A DNA stretch of 64,000 nt from Paenibacillus_Z sp042653205 (GCF_042653205.1 NZ_JBHSHY010000002.1:263244-327243); one strand, 5' to 3'. Positions 1-8,791 are shown, numbered from the stretch's first letter. Numbers and translations are program-made. Notes: generated by a model not told the origin, from the letters alone.

Positions 1-80
1 TCTTCACGATGAACGGCTGGCTCAGCATTACGATGTTCGCGTTTACGCTTCTTGATTTGGTGGTGCTGCATCCATGGTAA
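1..80 (+). CDS. C-terminal end of a membrane protein, probably UbiA-family prenyltransferase (partial)
   Basis: The last 25 codons of a gene cut by the window start are read in the frame ending at TAA 78-80. The tail is hydrophobic (FAFTLLDLVVLHPW), as at the end of a polytopic membrane protein. The stop overlaps the ATG of the next gene (ATGGTAA), so the two are translationally coupled. In relatives the gene before this UbiX-like gene is a UbiA-type aromatic prenyltransferase of menaquinone synthesis. That identity is inferred from context and the hydrophobic tail only. Confidence 0.5.
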   Translation, partial: FTMNGWLSITMFAFTLLDLVVLHPW

Positions 81-709
81 ACGAAACGAAAGACGCCCTG
101 CGCAAGCGCTGGGTCGTTGGCATAACGGGCGCGAGCGGCTCCGTCTATGGCATCCGGCTGATCCGCAGCCTGCTCGATTGCGGCGTCGACGTGCATCTCG
201 TCGTGACGGAAGCGGGCTGGCGGGTGTTGAAGGAAGAGCAGGGCTGGGACACGACGAAGCGGCAAGCCGCGCTGGCCGCGCATTTCCCCGAAGCGGCGGA
301 ATCGCGGGCGCTGACGCTGCATCCGAACGCCGACATCGGCGCCTCCATCGCCAGCGGCTCGTTCCGCGTGGAAGGCATGATCATCGTACCGTGTTCCATG
401 GGGACGCTGGCGTCGATCGCACACGGCATCTCAGATGATTTGATGACGCGCGCCGCGGATGTTATGCTGAAGGAAAGCCGCAAGCTGCTGATCGTCCCGC
501 GGGAGACGCCGCTGCACGCCATTCATCTGGAGAACATGCTGACGCTGGCCAAGCTCGGCGCCAAAATCATCCCGGCGATGCCGGCGTTCTATTACGGCCC
601 GCAGAGCATGGACGAGATGGTGAACTTCATGGTCGGGAAAGTGCTGGATCAAATTCCGCTGGAGCACGAGCTGTACAGAAGATGGGGAGATGATCGGCAT
701 GGAGACTAA
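74..709 (+). CDS. ubiX: UbiX-family flavin prenyltransferase
   Basis: A 211-aa protein that starts with the Rossmann-like nucleotide-binding segment GITGASGSVYGIRL (residues 16-29), typical of the UbiX/Pad1 flavoprotein family. Later segments PCSMGTLASIAHG and PRETPLHAIHLENM are also family hallmarks. The family makes prenylated FMN from FMN and dimethylallyl phosphate, the cofactor of UbiD-type decarboxylases. It sits between a UbiA-like end and mqnA, so it most likely serves a prFMN-dependent decarboxylation in futalosine-type menaquinone synthesis. The start is the ATG overlapping the preceding stop. Length is normal. Confidence 0.9.
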   Translation: MVNETKDALRKRWVVGITGASGSVYGIRLIRSLLDCGVDVHLVVTEAGWRVLKEEQGWDTTKRQAALAAHFPEAAESRALTLHPNADIGASIASGSFRVEGMIIVPCSMGTLASIAHGISDDLMTRAADVMLKESRKLLIVPRETPLHAIHLENMLTLAKLGAKIIPAMPAFYYGPQSMDEMVNFMVGKVLDQIPLEHELYRRWGDDRHGD

Positions 710-1574
710 CCGCCCGATTACGGTCGGCCGCATCGACTACGCGAACGTATGGCCGATCTTCCATTACGCGGAGGAGCAGCTGCCAACGGACCGGTTCCGC
801 ATCGAGAAGCGGGTACCAGCCGCGCTCAACCGGGCTTTGAAGCAGGGCGAGATCGACATTACGTCGATGTCCTCCTTCGCCTATGCGGAGCATGCGGACC
901 GTTATCTGCTGCTGCCGGACCTGTCCGTCAGCGCGAAAGGCCGCGTCAATTCCATCCTCTTATTCTTGAAGAAACCGCTCGAAGACGTGCTGACGGGACG
1001 GATCGCCATGACGGCGACCTCCGCGACCTCGGTCAATCTGCTCAAGATACTCATGAAGCTGTATTACCGGGCCGAGCCGTCCTACGTCACGATGGAGCCT
1101 TCGCTGGACGACATGCTGGCCGAAGCGGACGCCGCGCTGTTGATCGGCGATACGGCCATCCATGCTTCCTGGGCCAATAAGCAGAAGGATAGAGGGTTGA
1201 CCGTCATCGATCTCGGGGCGCTCTGGAACAGCTGGACCGGCTACGGCATGACCTTCGCGCTGGTCGCCGTCCGCAAGGAAGTGGCCGAACGCGATCCAGG
1301 TGCGGTGGCGGACGTGCTTCGCGCTCTGACGGCGAGCAAGGAGCGGAGCCTGCGCGACCTGAAGCCGCTGGTGAACAAGGCGTGCGCGCAGCTAGGCGGC
1401 GAGCCTTCGTATTGGAACCGCTATTTTCAAGAGTTACACTACAATTTCAGATCGGACGAGCAAGCGGGCCTGTCGTTGTACTTCGATTACGCGCACCAGC
1501 TGGGACTGCTGCCGCACGAAGTACGGATGCGCTTTTTCGAGGACCACGCCGCTCTTAAGGTGAAGAACGAATGA
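699..1574 (+). CDS. mqnA: Chorismate dehydratase MqnA
   Basis: A 291-aa periplasmic-binding-protein-like enzyme. The N-terminus TVGRIDYANVWPIF matches MqnA, which dehydrates chorismate to 3-enolpyruvylbenzoate, the first step of the futalosine menaquinone route. The segments LLIGDTAIHA and DLGALWNSWTGYGMTFA are also typical of the family. ATG 699 is preferred over ATG 690 because GGGGAG at 684-688 lies a proper distance from it. The gene overlaps the ubiX end by 11 nt and its stop overlaps hepT, so this is one operon. Together with aroC downstream it links chorismate supply to quinone synthesis. Confidence 0.88.
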   Translation: METNRPITVGRIDYANVWPIFHYAEEQLPTDRFRIEKRVPAALNRALKQGEIDITSMSSFAYAEHADRYLLLPDLSVSAKGRVNSILLFLKKPLEDVLTGRIAMTATSATSVNLLKILMKLYYRAEPSYVTMEPSLDDMLAEADAALLIGDTAIHASWANKQKDRGLTVIDLGALWNSWTGYGMTFALVAVRKEVAERDPGAVADVLRALTASKERSLRDLKPLVNKACAQLGGEPSYWNRYFQELHYNFRSDEQAGLSLYFDYAHQLGLLPHEVRMRFFEDHAALKVKNE

Positions 1575-2542
1575 AACTACTGGACATTTACGCCAAGATG
1601 AAAGGCGACTTGGATACGATCGAGGGCCAGCTGGCGCGAAGCGTTACTTCGGAGCACGCGCTGCTGACCGATACCTCCACCCATTTGCTTAAAGCCGGCG
1701 GGAAGCGCATTCGCCCCGTGTTCGTCCTGCTGTCCGGGAAGTTCGGCACGTACGAGCTGAGCGTGCTGGAGCGGGTGGCGGTACCGCTCGAACTGATCCA
1801 CATGGCGTCGCTCGTGCACGACGACGTCATCGACAACGCCGAAACCCGGCGGGGCCAGCTGACGGTCAAGTCCAAATGGGACAACCGGATCGCGATGTAT
1901 ACCGGCGATTATTTATACGGCAAAGCCCTCGCCTTCATGACGGGGCTGGAAAACCCGCAGATCCACCAAATCCTGTCAAACGCCATGGTGCAGATGTGCA
2001 TCGGGGAAATGGAGCAGATCCGCGACTTCTTTAATACGAAGCAGTCCGTCCGCAATTACTTGCTCCGCATCCGCCGCAAGACAGCGATCCTGCTCGCGAT
2101 CAGCTGCCAGCTTGGCGCGATCGCCGCGGGCGCGGACCGCAAAATCGCGAACGCCCTGTACCGGTTTGGCTACAACGTCGGCATGGCGTTCCAAATTCGC
2201 GACGACCTGCTCGACCTGCTCGGCACCGAGAAGCAGATCGGCAAACCGCCGGGCTCGGACATCCGGCAGGGCAACATCACACTGCCCGTGCTGCTCGCGC
2301 TGCGGGAGGCGAACGCCGAAGAACTGCAGGCGGAGATCGACCGCATTCAATCCACTAACGGAGCAGGGGATACGAAGCGCGCGTTGAACATCATACGGAA
2401 GAGCGCCGGCATTGCGGTCGCCGACGAGCTGGCGGCGCGATACATTGCCAAGGCGATCGGCGCGCTCGCCGGGCTGCCGAACATTCCGGCGAAGAAGAAT
2501 TTGACCGATATCGCGCATTTCGTGGGAAAACGAAACTATTGA
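1571..2542 (+). CDS. hepT: Heptaprenyl diphosphate synthase catalytic subunit
   Basis: A 323-aa trans-polyprenyl synthase. The first aspartate-rich motif is in LVHDDVIDNAETRRG (about residues 83-97) and the second in FQIRDDLLDLLG (about 212-223); both bind Mg-pyrophosphate. KRIRPVF near residue 45 is the usual allylic-substrate segment. It elongates farnesyl diphosphate to the side chain of menaquinone-7, normally with HepS as small subunit; HepS is not in the window and may lie upstream. The ATG overlaps the mqnA stop (ATGA). Confidence 0.9.
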   Translation: MKLLDIYAKMKGDLDTIEGQLARSVTSEHALLTDTSTHLLKAGGKRIRPVFVLLSGKFGTYELSVLERVAVPLELIHMASLVHDDVIDNAETRRGQLTVKSKWDNRIAMYTGDYLYGKALAFMTGLENPQIHQILSNAMVQMCIGEMEQIRDFFNTKQSVRNYLLRIRRKTAILLAISCQLGAIAAGADRKIANALYRFGYNVGMAFQIRDDLLDLLGTEKQIGKPPGSDIRQGNITLPVLLALREANAEELQAEIDRIQSTNGAGDTKRALNIIRKSAGIAVADELAARYIAKAIGALAGLPNIPAKKNLTDIAHFVGKRNY

Positions 2543-2564
2543 ACGCGCCTGGGAGGGAACTCGA

Positions 2565-3008
2565 GTGGAAAGAACATTTCTGATGGTCAAGCCGGACGGC
2601 GTACAGCGCGGCTTAATCGGTGAAATCGTATCGCGCTTCGAACGTAAGGGACTTAAACTGGTTGCCGCCAAATTCATGCGCATCACGCCGGAAATCGCCG
2701 AACGTCATTATGCCGAGCACGTCGGGAAGCCCTTCTATCCGCCGCTCGTCGCCTTCGTGACGTCGAGCCCCGTATTCGCGATGGTATGGCAGGGTGATAA
2801 CGTCATCGGGCTGACGCGCGCCATGATCGGCAAGACGAACGCTTTGGAAGCGGCGCCCGGCACGATCCGTTCCGATTTCGCCGTACATACGAACTTCAAC
2901 CTCATTCACGGCTCGGATTCGCCGGAGAGCGCCGAACGGGAGATTGGCATCTTTTTCGAGCCGCACGAGCTGCTAGATTACACGCAGACGATCGGGCAGT
3001 GGGTGTAG
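2565..3008 (+). CDS. ndk: Nucleoside diphosphate kinase
   Basis: A 147-aa enzyme of normal family length that phosphorylates NDPs to NTPs. It begins ERTFLMVKPDGVQRGL and carries the catalytic histidine in NLIHGSDSPESAEREI, both invariant in Ndk. The start is GTG 2565 behind GGGAGGGAAC. It follows hepT by 22 nt and precedes cheR, the same order as in B. subtilis. Confidence 0.96.
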   Translation: MERTFLMVKPDGVQRGLIGEIVSRFERKGLKLVAAKFMRITPEIAERHYAEHVGKPFYPPLVAFVTSSPVFAMVWQGDNVIGLTRAMIGKTNALEAAPGTIRSDFAVHTNFNLIHGSDSPESAEREIGIFFEPHELLDYTQTIGQWV

Positions 3009-3049
3009 TCCGGTCTGCCCGGTTTTTCTGTATCCGCGGGGGAACTACC

Positions 3050-3832
3050 TTGGAAGACAAGGACTTTTCGCTCTTTATCGAACGCATTAAGGGGAAGACG
3101 GCGATCGATCTCTCGCTCTACAAGGAAGCGCAGATGAAGCGCCGGCTGACGACGCTCCGGCAAAAACATGGCTATGACTCGTTCGAAGCCTATTACCGCG
3201 AGCTGGAACGGGACGGCAAGCTGATGGATGAATTTCTGGACCGGATGACGATCAATGTATCCGAATTTTGGCGCAATCCCGGCCGCTGGGAGGCGATGGA
3301 GCGGAAGTTTCTTCCCGAGCTGCTGAAGCAGGGTGGGCCGCTGAAGATCTGGAGCGCCGCCTGCTCGACGGGAGAGGAACCGTATACGCTGTCGATGATC
3401 GCGCACGCGCTAGGTGCCCAGGACCGGGTCTCCATTCTCGCCACGGATCTGGACAGCGCCGTCCTGCAGAAAGCGGTACTTGGCGTCTATCCGGAACGGT
3501 CCGTCCGTGACGTGCCCAATGCGTACCGGACCGATTATTTCGTGCCGCATGGCAGCGGCGAAATCGCCGTCGCGGACAAGCTGAAGGCGATCGTCACGTT
3601 CAAGCGGCATAATCTGCTGAACGACCCGTTCGACGGCGGCTTCGACATCATCGTCTGCCGCAACGTCATGATTTATTTTACCGAGGACGCCAAGCACGGG
3701 CTGTACCGGAAGTTCTCGCGGGCGCTTAAGCCCGGCGGGCTGCTCTTCGTCGGCAGCACGGAGCAGATCTTCACGCCGGGGCAGTACGAGCTCGAATCGG
3801 AGGAGACGTTCTTCTACCGGCGGCGATCGTAA
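3050..3832 (+). CDS. cheR: Chemotaxis protein methyltransferase CheR
   Basis: A 260-aa SAM-dependent methyltransferase that methylates glutamates of chemoreceptors. The N-terminal helical domain is followed by the SAM-binding core with IWSAACSTGEEPYTLSM and the acidic segment ILATDLDS; CRNVMIYF and GLLFVGSTEQI close the catalytic fold. The start is taken as TTG 3050, seven bases past a GGGGGA-like site; an in-frame upstream ATG would overlap ndk and add 17 residues unlike CheR. Length agrees with the B. subtilis protein (about 256 aa). Confidence 0.92.
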   Translation: MEDKDFSLFIERIKGKTAIDLSLYKEAQMKRRLTTLRQKHGYDSFEAYYRELERDGKLMDEFLDRMTINVSEFWRNPGRWEAMERKFLPELLKQGGPLKIWSAACSTGEEPYTLSMIAHALGAQDRVSILATDLDSAVLQKAVLGVYPERSVRDVPNAYRTDYFVPHGSGEIAVADKLKAIVTFKRHNLLNDPFDGGFDIIVCRNVMIYFTEDAKHGLYRKFSRALKPGGLLFVGSTEQIFTPGQYELESEETFFYRRRS

Positions 3833-3915
3833 AGCGTTCGGACAGGTGGTATAGGAATTTCCAGCCACACCAATACTATGCGTATCGCAACCCATTCGCA
3901 TAGAGGAGGTGCAGC

Positions 3916-4083
3916 ATGGACAAACGCAAAGTGATTTTGGCGTACAAACGCGGGTTTATCACCGTCCAGGAATGCGCCCAAATCCTTGGCATCGACACGG
4001 GGCAGATGAAAGGGCTCATGAACGACCCCGAATTGTCCGCCGATTCGCAAGCTTTGCAAGACAAACGATCCGTCAACGGATAA
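3916..4083 (+). CDS. 55-aa hypothetical protein
   Basis: A 55-codon gene with a near-perfect ribosome site (GAGGAGGT at 3903-3910) and ATG 3916. The product (MDKRKVILAYKRGFIT...) is charged, with a short helix-turn-helix-like stretch around ITVQECAQILGIDTGQMKGL. It has no signal peptide or membrane segment. It stands between cheR and the aro operon and is closed by its own terminator at 4094-4136. I do not recognise a function; a small DNA-binding role is only a guess from the helix pattern. Confidence 0.75.
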   Translation: MDKRKVILAYKRGFITVQECAQILGIDTGQMKGLMNDPELSADSQALQDKRSVNG

Positions 4084-4093
4084 GCCGGAACCG

Positions 4094-4136
4094 GCCGCCC
4101 GAACGCCTCTCCACGAGGTGTTCCGGGCGGCTTTTT
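4094..4136 (+). terminator. Rho-independent terminator after the 55-aa gene
   Basis: GCCGCCCG at 4094-4101 pairs with CGGGCGGC at 4124-4131, with CCTC/GAGG inside, followed by TTTTT at 4132-4136. It separates the cheR region from the aro promoter. Confidence 0.88.
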
Positions 4137-4174
4137 ACTTGATTCGGCGGCCTTTTGGCGCCCTTGCCGATTTC

Positions 4175-4203
4175 TTGTCAAACCGCGGAGGCTATACTAT
4201 AAT
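4175..4203 (+). promoter_or_regulatory. Sigma-A promoter of the aro operon
   Basis: TTGTCA at 4175-4180, a 17-bp spacer, and a perfect TATAAT at 4198-4203. Transcription would start near 4210, leaving a leader of about 70 nt before aroC. Confidence 0.85.
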
Positions 4204-4281
4204 GAGCAAAGATATTCGAGGGAGACCATGTAGTTCCGAAATCGGGCTTCGCGGCGTTCGGGATGAGAGAGGAGCTTTACG

Positions 4282-5451
4282 TTGAATTTACGCTATTTGA
4301 CGGCAGGAGAGACGCACGGTCCGCAGCTGACGGCCATTATCGAGGGGATGCCGAGCAATCTGCAGCTGGACTTCGAAGAATTGAATTTTCAGCTGCAGCG
4401 CAGGCAGAAGGGTCACGGCCGCGGGCGCCGGATGCAGATCGAGAAGGACGCGGCCACCATCGTCGGCGGCGTGCGCCACGGCCGCACGACGGGGGCGCCG
4501 ATCGCGCTGGTCGTCGAGAACAACGACTGGAAGCATTGGACGAGCGTCATGAACATCGAGCCGATCGAGGGCAGCGACGAGGAGAAGCGCCGCGTGCACC
4601 GGCCGCGTCCGGGCCATGCGGACTTGAACGGCGGCTTGAAATACAATTTGACGGATCTGCGCAATGTGCTGGAACGGTCCAGCGCGCGCGAAACGGCGGC
4701 GCGCGTCGCCGTCGGCGCGGTCGCCCGGCAGTTCCTGGCGGCTTTCGGCATCAAAGTCGGCGGCCAGGTCATCCGCATCGGCGAAATCGAAGCCCCGGCG
4801 AACGATCTGCCGCTGGACGAGCTGATCCGGCTGACGGAGGAATCGCCGGTCCGGGTCGTCGACAAGGATACGGAAGCGAAAATGACCGCGTACATCGATC
4901 AAATCAAAGCCGAAGGCGATTCCATCGGCGGCATCGTGGAGTGCATCGTGGAAGGCGTGCCGGTCGGACTCGGCAGCCACGTCCAGTACGACCGCAAGCT
5001 GGACGGCCGCATCGCGCAAGCCGTCGTGTCGATCAACGCGTTCAAAGGCTGCGAGATCGGCATCGGCTTCGAAGCGGGCACGATCCGCGGGTCGCAGGTG
5101 CACGACGAGATCCTCTATGACGAGGAGCGCGGCTACCATCGCCGGACGAACCGGCTCGGCGGCTTCGAAGGCGGCATGACGAACGGCGAGCAGATCGTCG
5201 TCCGCGGCGTGATGAAGCCGATTCCGACGCTGTACAAGCCGCTGCAAAGCGTGGACATCGACACGAAGGAGCCGTTCACGGCGCAGGTCGAACGTTCCGA
5301 CAGCTGCGCGGTGCCCGCGGCGAGCGTCGTCATGGAGCACGTCGTGGCGTGGGAAGTGGCCAAGGCGTTCCTGGAGAAGTTCGGCGGCGATTCCATGGAA
5401 GAGATCCGCGCGAACTACGACAACTACCTGGCGCAAGTGAGGAATTACTAA
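4282..5451 (+). CDS. aroC: Chorismate synthase
   Basis: A 389-aa enzyme (called AroF in B. subtilis) that converts EPSP to chorismate using reduced FMN. Signatures are TAGETHGPQLTAIIEG at the N-terminus, RPRPGHADLNG, SSARETAARVAVGA and the late FEGGMTNGEQIVVRG. The start is TTG 4282 behind GAGAGGAGC. It is the first gene of an operon with aroB and aroH and supplies the trp, tyr and menaquinone branches encoded on either side. Confidence 0.96.
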   Translation: MNLRYLTAGETHGPQLTAIIEGMPSNLQLDFEELNFQLQRRQKGHGRGRRMQIEKDAATIVGGVRHGRTTGAPIALVVENNDWKHWTSVMNIEPIEGSDEEKRRVHRPRPGHADLNGGLKYNLTDLRNVLERSSARETAARVAVGAVARQFLAAFGIKVGGQVIRIGEIEAPANDLPLDELIRLTEESPVRVVDKDTEAKMTAYIDQIKAEGDSIGGIVECIVEGVPVGLGSHVQYDRKLDGRIAQAVVSINAFKGCEIGIGFEAGTIRGSQVHDEILYDEERGYHRRTNRLGGFEGGMTNGEQIVVRGVMKPIPTLYKPLQSVDIDTKEPFTAQVERSDSCAVPAASVVMEHVVAWEVAKAFLEKFGGDSMEEIRANYDNYLAQVRNY

Positions 5452-6563
5452 TGGGCGGCGCGCGCAAGCTGACCGTCGATCTCGGTGAACGGTCCTATCC
5501 GATCTATATCGGCGAAGGATTGCTGGACGAAGCAGGCCTGCGGCTCGCCGACCACGGCATCAGCAAGAAGTCGCCGCTGCTGATCGTGACGGATACCCAT
5601 GTCGCGGAGCGGCATTTGGGCCGCCTGGAAGCCGTGCTGCGTGCGAGCGGATTCACGGTCGCCTCCGCGGTCATCCCTTCCGGCGAAGCGTCGAAATCGC
5701 TGAGCCGCCTGGAGGAACTCGTCGGTACCGCGCTGGAGCAGGGGCTTGACCGCAAGTCCGCGGTCGTCGCGCTCGGCGGCGGCGTGGTCGGCGACTTGGC
5801 CGGCTTCGTAGCCGCATCCTACATGCGCGGCATCAAGTTCGTCCAAATCCCGACGACGATTCTCGCGCATGACAGCAGCGTCGGAGGCAAAGTCGCCGTC
5901 AACCACCCGCTGGCCAAGAACATCATCGGCGCGTTCCACCAGCCGGAACTCGTGCTCTACGACTTGGACACGCTGCAGACGCTGCCGGTACGCGAGGTGA
6001 AGGCCGGCTTGTCCGAAGTCGTGAAGCACGGCTTGATCTGGGACTCCGAATTCGTCGCCTGGTGCGACGCCAACGCGGAGAAGCTGCTGGCGCTGGATCC
6101 GGAGGCGCTCGGGTACGCGCTCTATAAAGGGTGCAGTGTGAAGGCGGCGGTCGTGTCGCAGGACGAACGGGAGAACGACCTGCGTGCCATTCTCAACCTC
6201 GGCCATACAATCGGCCACGCGCTCGAGGCGGTGGCCGGCTACGTCGAGCTGCTGCACGGCGAAGCGATTGCCATCGGCATGGTGGGGGCGGCCCGCTTGG
6301 CGGTCCGGCTCGGCGCGCCGGAAGACGTCTACCGCGTGACCAAGCGCGTGCTCGCGCGCGTCGGACTGCCCGTCCGGCTGCCGGCGCATCTGGACACGGA
6401 TGCCATCATGAGCGCGATGATGCACGACAAGAAATTCCAGGAAGGCGCGATTACGTTCATCGTACCCGTCGCAGTCGGCAAGGTGGAAATCAATAAATCG
6501 GTATCGACCGCCCTCATTCGCGAGATCGTGGAAGAGCTGAAACAGGAGGCCGTCGAGGCATGA
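5451..6563 (+). CDS. aroB: 3-Dehydroquinate synthase
   Basis: A 370-aa NAD- and metal-dependent cyclase that turns DAHP into 3-dehydroquinate. The dinucleotide-binding GGGVVGDLAGFVAASYMRG and the metal-site segments ILNLGHTIGHALEA and HGEAIAIGMVGA are clear. ATG 5451 overlaps the aroC stop (TAATG); an upstream in-frame extension lies inside aroC and is not used. The stop overlaps aroH, as expected for coupled translation. Confidence 0.95.
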   Translation: MGGARKLTVDLGERSYPIYIGEGLLDEAGLRLADHGISKKSPLLIVTDTHVAERHLGRLEAVLRASGFTVASAVIPSGEASKSLSRLEELVGTALEQGLDRKSAVVALGGGVVGDLAGFVAASYMRGIKFVQIPTTILAHDSSVGGKVAVNHPLAKNIIGAFHQPELVLYDLDTLQTLPVREVKAGLSEVVKHGLIWDSEFVAWCDANAEKLLALDPEALGYALYKGCSVKAAVVSQDERENDLRAILNLGHTIGHALEAVAGYVELLHGEAIAIGMVGAARLAVRLGAPEDVYRVTKRVLARVGLPVRLPAHLDTDAIMSAMMHDKKFQEGAITFIVPVAVGKVEINKSVSTALIREIVEELKQEAVEA

Positions 6564-6928
6564 GGGTAAGAGGAATACGCGGCGCCATTACGGTGAACGT
6601 CAACGAAGAACAGCCGATCCTGAAGGCGACGGCGGAATTATTGAACGGCATCGTGAACGCCAACGCTATCGAGCCCGGCGAGATCGCGAGCGTGTTCGTC
6701 ACGGTGACCGGCGACCTTGATGCGACGTTCCCAGCCCGGGCCATCCGCGCGATGGACGGCTGGGAGCTCGTGCCGCTGATGTGCGCGCTGGAAGTGCCGG
6801 TGCAAGGAAGCTTGGAGAAATGCATCCGACTGATGGTGCTCGTCAATACGGAGAGGACCCAGGAGCAGATCGAGCACGTCTATTTGGGCGGCGCGAAAGC
6901 GCTCCGTCCGGATTTGGCCAAAGCCTAA
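6560..6928 (+). CDS. aroH: Chorismate mutase, AroH type
   Basis: A 122-aa monofunctional chorismate mutase of the trimeric AroH fold. It opens RVRGIRGAITVNVNEEQPIL and ends with the segment HVYLGGAKALRPDL, both conserved in B. subtilis AroH. It makes prephenate for tyrA and the phenylalanine branch. It overlaps aroB by 4 nt and is followed by the trp leader, the same arrangement as the B. subtilis supraoperon. Confidence 0.95.
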   Translation: MRVRGIRGAITVNVNEEQPILKATAELLNGIVNANAIEPGEIASVFVTVTGDLDATFPARAIRAMDGWELVPLMCALEVPVQGSLEKCIRLMVLVNTERTQEQIEHVYLGGAKALRPDLAKA

Positions 6929-6967
6929 AATCGCCGATCGGGCCGCAACGGCGCGGAATATTCGGGA

Positions 6968-6997
6968 TTGACGGGAGCAAGAGCGCTATTGTATAGT
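6968..6997 (+). promoter_or_regulatory. Internal promoter for the trp genes
   Basis: TTGACG at 6968-6973, 18-bp spacer, TATAGT at 6992-6997. Predicted transcription start is near 7004, just before the NAG-triplet array. It would let trp genes be expressed independently of the aro promoter. Confidence 0.72.
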
Positions 6998-7003
6998 TAA
7001 TAC

Positions 7004-7206
7004 CAGATTAGCGAAGTACCGAGTAGAGCCGAGCAGCAGTACAGTGAGTTGAGATGAGTAGAGCCGAGATGAGCGTAGTATAGTTGAGCGAGTGTTGAAG
7101 ATAGCGTGCAGCAACGGTTTTTCGTGCCTGCGCTTATTTTCGCTATTTCGTTCACCCTCATTTTACCATCTTCCAACACACGCGAACTCCTGCGAAAGCA
7201 GGAGTT
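7004..7206 (+). promoter_or_regulatory. trp leader with TRAP-binding-site-like (G/U)AG array
   Basis: Between 7021 and 7092 GAG, TAG or CAG triplets recur at almost exactly 5-nt steps: 7021, 7026, 7031, 7037, 7042, 7046, 7051, 7056, 7061, 7066, 7071, 7076, 7081, 7086 and 7090. The region has few other sequence constraints. Such 5-6-nt-spaced NAG repeats ahead of trpE are the known binding site of the 11-subunit TRAP ring (MtrB) in Bacillus. Bound TRAP would block an antiterminator and let the hairpin at 7185-7206 form. mtrB itself is not in the window. Confidence 0.88.
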
Positions 7207-7211
7207 TTTTT
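7185..7211 (+). terminator. trp attenuator terminator
   Basis: AACTCCTGC (7185-7193) and GCAGGAGTT (7198-7206) form a perfect 9-bp stem with a GAAA loop, followed by a T-run to 7211. It lies 30 nt before trpE and downstream of the NAG array, so it is the expected attenuator. Confidence 0.9.
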
Positions 7212-7240
7212 ATTTTTCGAGCGAAAAGGGGAGACGGGAC

Positions 7241-8791
7241 ATGAACCACGAGCTGCAAAACGTCATCCGGCAGGCCGGGACGTACAACCTCATTCCGATC
7301 GTGCGGCATGTGATGGCGGACACGGAGACGCCGATTCGGATCTTTCAGCATTTCTACCGCGAGAACCGCGCGTTTCTGCTGGAAAGCGTGGAGGGCGGCG
7401 TCAAGTGGGCCCGTTACTCGTTCATCGGCACGAACCCGTTCATGTTCATCCGTGGGAAGAACGGCGAGATGGTCATCGAGCGAGACGGCGAAACGACGGT
7501 GCTTCGCGAGAAGCCGATCGAGCTGCTGAAGGCGCATTTGCGCGCGTACCGCAGCCCGGCCGTCGCGGACCTGCCGCCGTTCACGGGAGGGGCGATCGGA
7601 TTTTTCGGCTATGACCTGCTGCAATATTACGAGAAGCTGCCGGCCCACCGGATCGACGATTTGCAGATGAACGACTTGCAGTTCATGTTCTGCGACCAAG
7701 TCATCGTGTTCGATCACTTCAAGCAGCAAGTGCAGGTGATCGGCAACGTGCACGTTCCGGAAGGCGCGACGGACGCGGACATCGAAGCCCGTTACACGGA
7801 GACGGTCCGCCGGATCGAAGCGGCGATCGAGCGGCTGCAGCAGCCGACCCCGACGACGCTGATGACGGGCGGCGCGATTCCCGCCGATCCGGAGCTCGGC
7901 GAGATTTCGTCCAATGTGACGAAGGAGCAGTTCCTGGCCAACGTCGAGAAATCGAAGGCATACATCCGCGCCGGCGACATTTTCCAAGTGGTGCTGTCGC
8001 AGCGGTTCAGCATCGAGACGGAGGTCGATCCGCTGCACGTCTACCGTGTCCTGCGGACGATGAACCCGTCGCCGTACATGTATTACCTGAAGATGGACGA
8101 CGAAGTTATCGTCGGCACGTCGCCGGAAGCGCTCGTGAAGGTCGACGGCGAACGCGTCGAGACGCGGCCCATCGCCGGCACGCGGCCGCGCGGGAAGACG
8201 CCGGAGCAGGACTTGGCGCTCGAGAAGGAGCTGCTGGCCGACGAGAAGGAGCGCGCGGAGCACCTCATGCTGGTCGATCTCGGCCGCAACGACATCGGCC
8301 GCGTTTCCGAATTCGGCTCCGTCCGCTGCGATGCTTACATGGAAATCGAGCGCTACTCCCATGTCATGCACATCGTTTCCAACGTATCAGGCAAATTAAG
8401 AGAGGACCGCGATTTTTTCGACGCGTTCGTCTCGTGCCTGCCGGCCGGCACCGTATCGGGCGCGCCGAAGCTTCGGGCGATGGAAATCATCGCCGAGCTC
8501 GAGAACGAAGCGCGCGGCGCCTACGCGGGCGCGATCGGCTACCTCGGCTTCGGCGGCAACCTGAACACGTGCATTACGATCCGCACGATGATCTTCAAGA
8601 ACGGCAAGGCGTACGTGCAGTCGGGCGCCGGCATCGTCTGGGATTCCGTCCCGGAAAACGAGTACACTGAAACGGTCAACAAAGCGATGGCGCTGCTGAA
8701 AGCCGTCCGCGTGGCGGAAGCGGCCTTCCCGCAGCCCGAGCGCCCAGCGAACATGATCAACATGGACTATTACGCGAACGCGAAAGGATGA
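7241..8791 (+). CDS. trpE: Anthranilate synthase component I
   Basis: A 516-aa chorismate-utilising enzyme. The C-terminal half shows GDIFQVVLSQRF, NPSPYMYYL, ETRPIAGTRPRG, DLGRNDIGR and YAGAIGYLGFGG, typical of TrpE. It converts chorismate and ammonia or glutamine to anthranilate. ATG 7241 behind GGGGAGACGG is used; a longer frame would read through the attenuator hairpin and is rejected. No trpG follows, so the amidotransferase must be elsewhere, probably a shared PabA as in B. subtilis. Confidence 0.95.
   Translation: MNHELQNVIRQAGTYNLIPIVRHVMADTETPIRIFQHFYRENRAFLLESVEGGVKWARYSFIGTNPFMFIRGKNGEMVIERDGETTVLREKPIELLKAHLRAYRSPAVADLPPFTGGAIGFFGYDLLQYYEKLPAHRIDDLQMNDLQFMFCDQVIVFDHFKQQVQVIGNVHVPEGATDADIEARYTETVRRIEAAIERLQQPTPTTLMTGGAIPADPELGEISSNVTKEQFLANVEKSKAYIRAGDIFQVVLSQRFSIETEVDPLHVYRVLRTMNPSPYMYYLKMDDEVIVGTSPEALVKVDGERVETRPIAGTRPRGKTPEQDLALEKELLADEKERAEHLMLVDLGRNDIGRVSEFGSVRCDAYMEIERYSHVMHIVSNVSGKLREDRDFFDAFVSCLPAGTVSGAPKLRAMEIIAELENEARGAYAGAIGYLGFGGNLNTCITIRTMIFKNGKAYVQSGAGIVWDSVPENEYTETVNKAMALLKAVRVAEAAFPQPERPANMINMDYYANAKG

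Noticed and set aside
4288..5436. Long antisense open frames across aroC and many other genes
   Set aside because: They mirror the GC-rich third positions of real genes, are Arg/Ala/His-rich and lack ribosome sites.
7106..7240. In-frame GTG extension of trpE through the leader (adds 45 residues)
   Set aside because: It would translate the attenuator hairpin and T-run; ATG 7241 has its own ribosome site and gives the family length.
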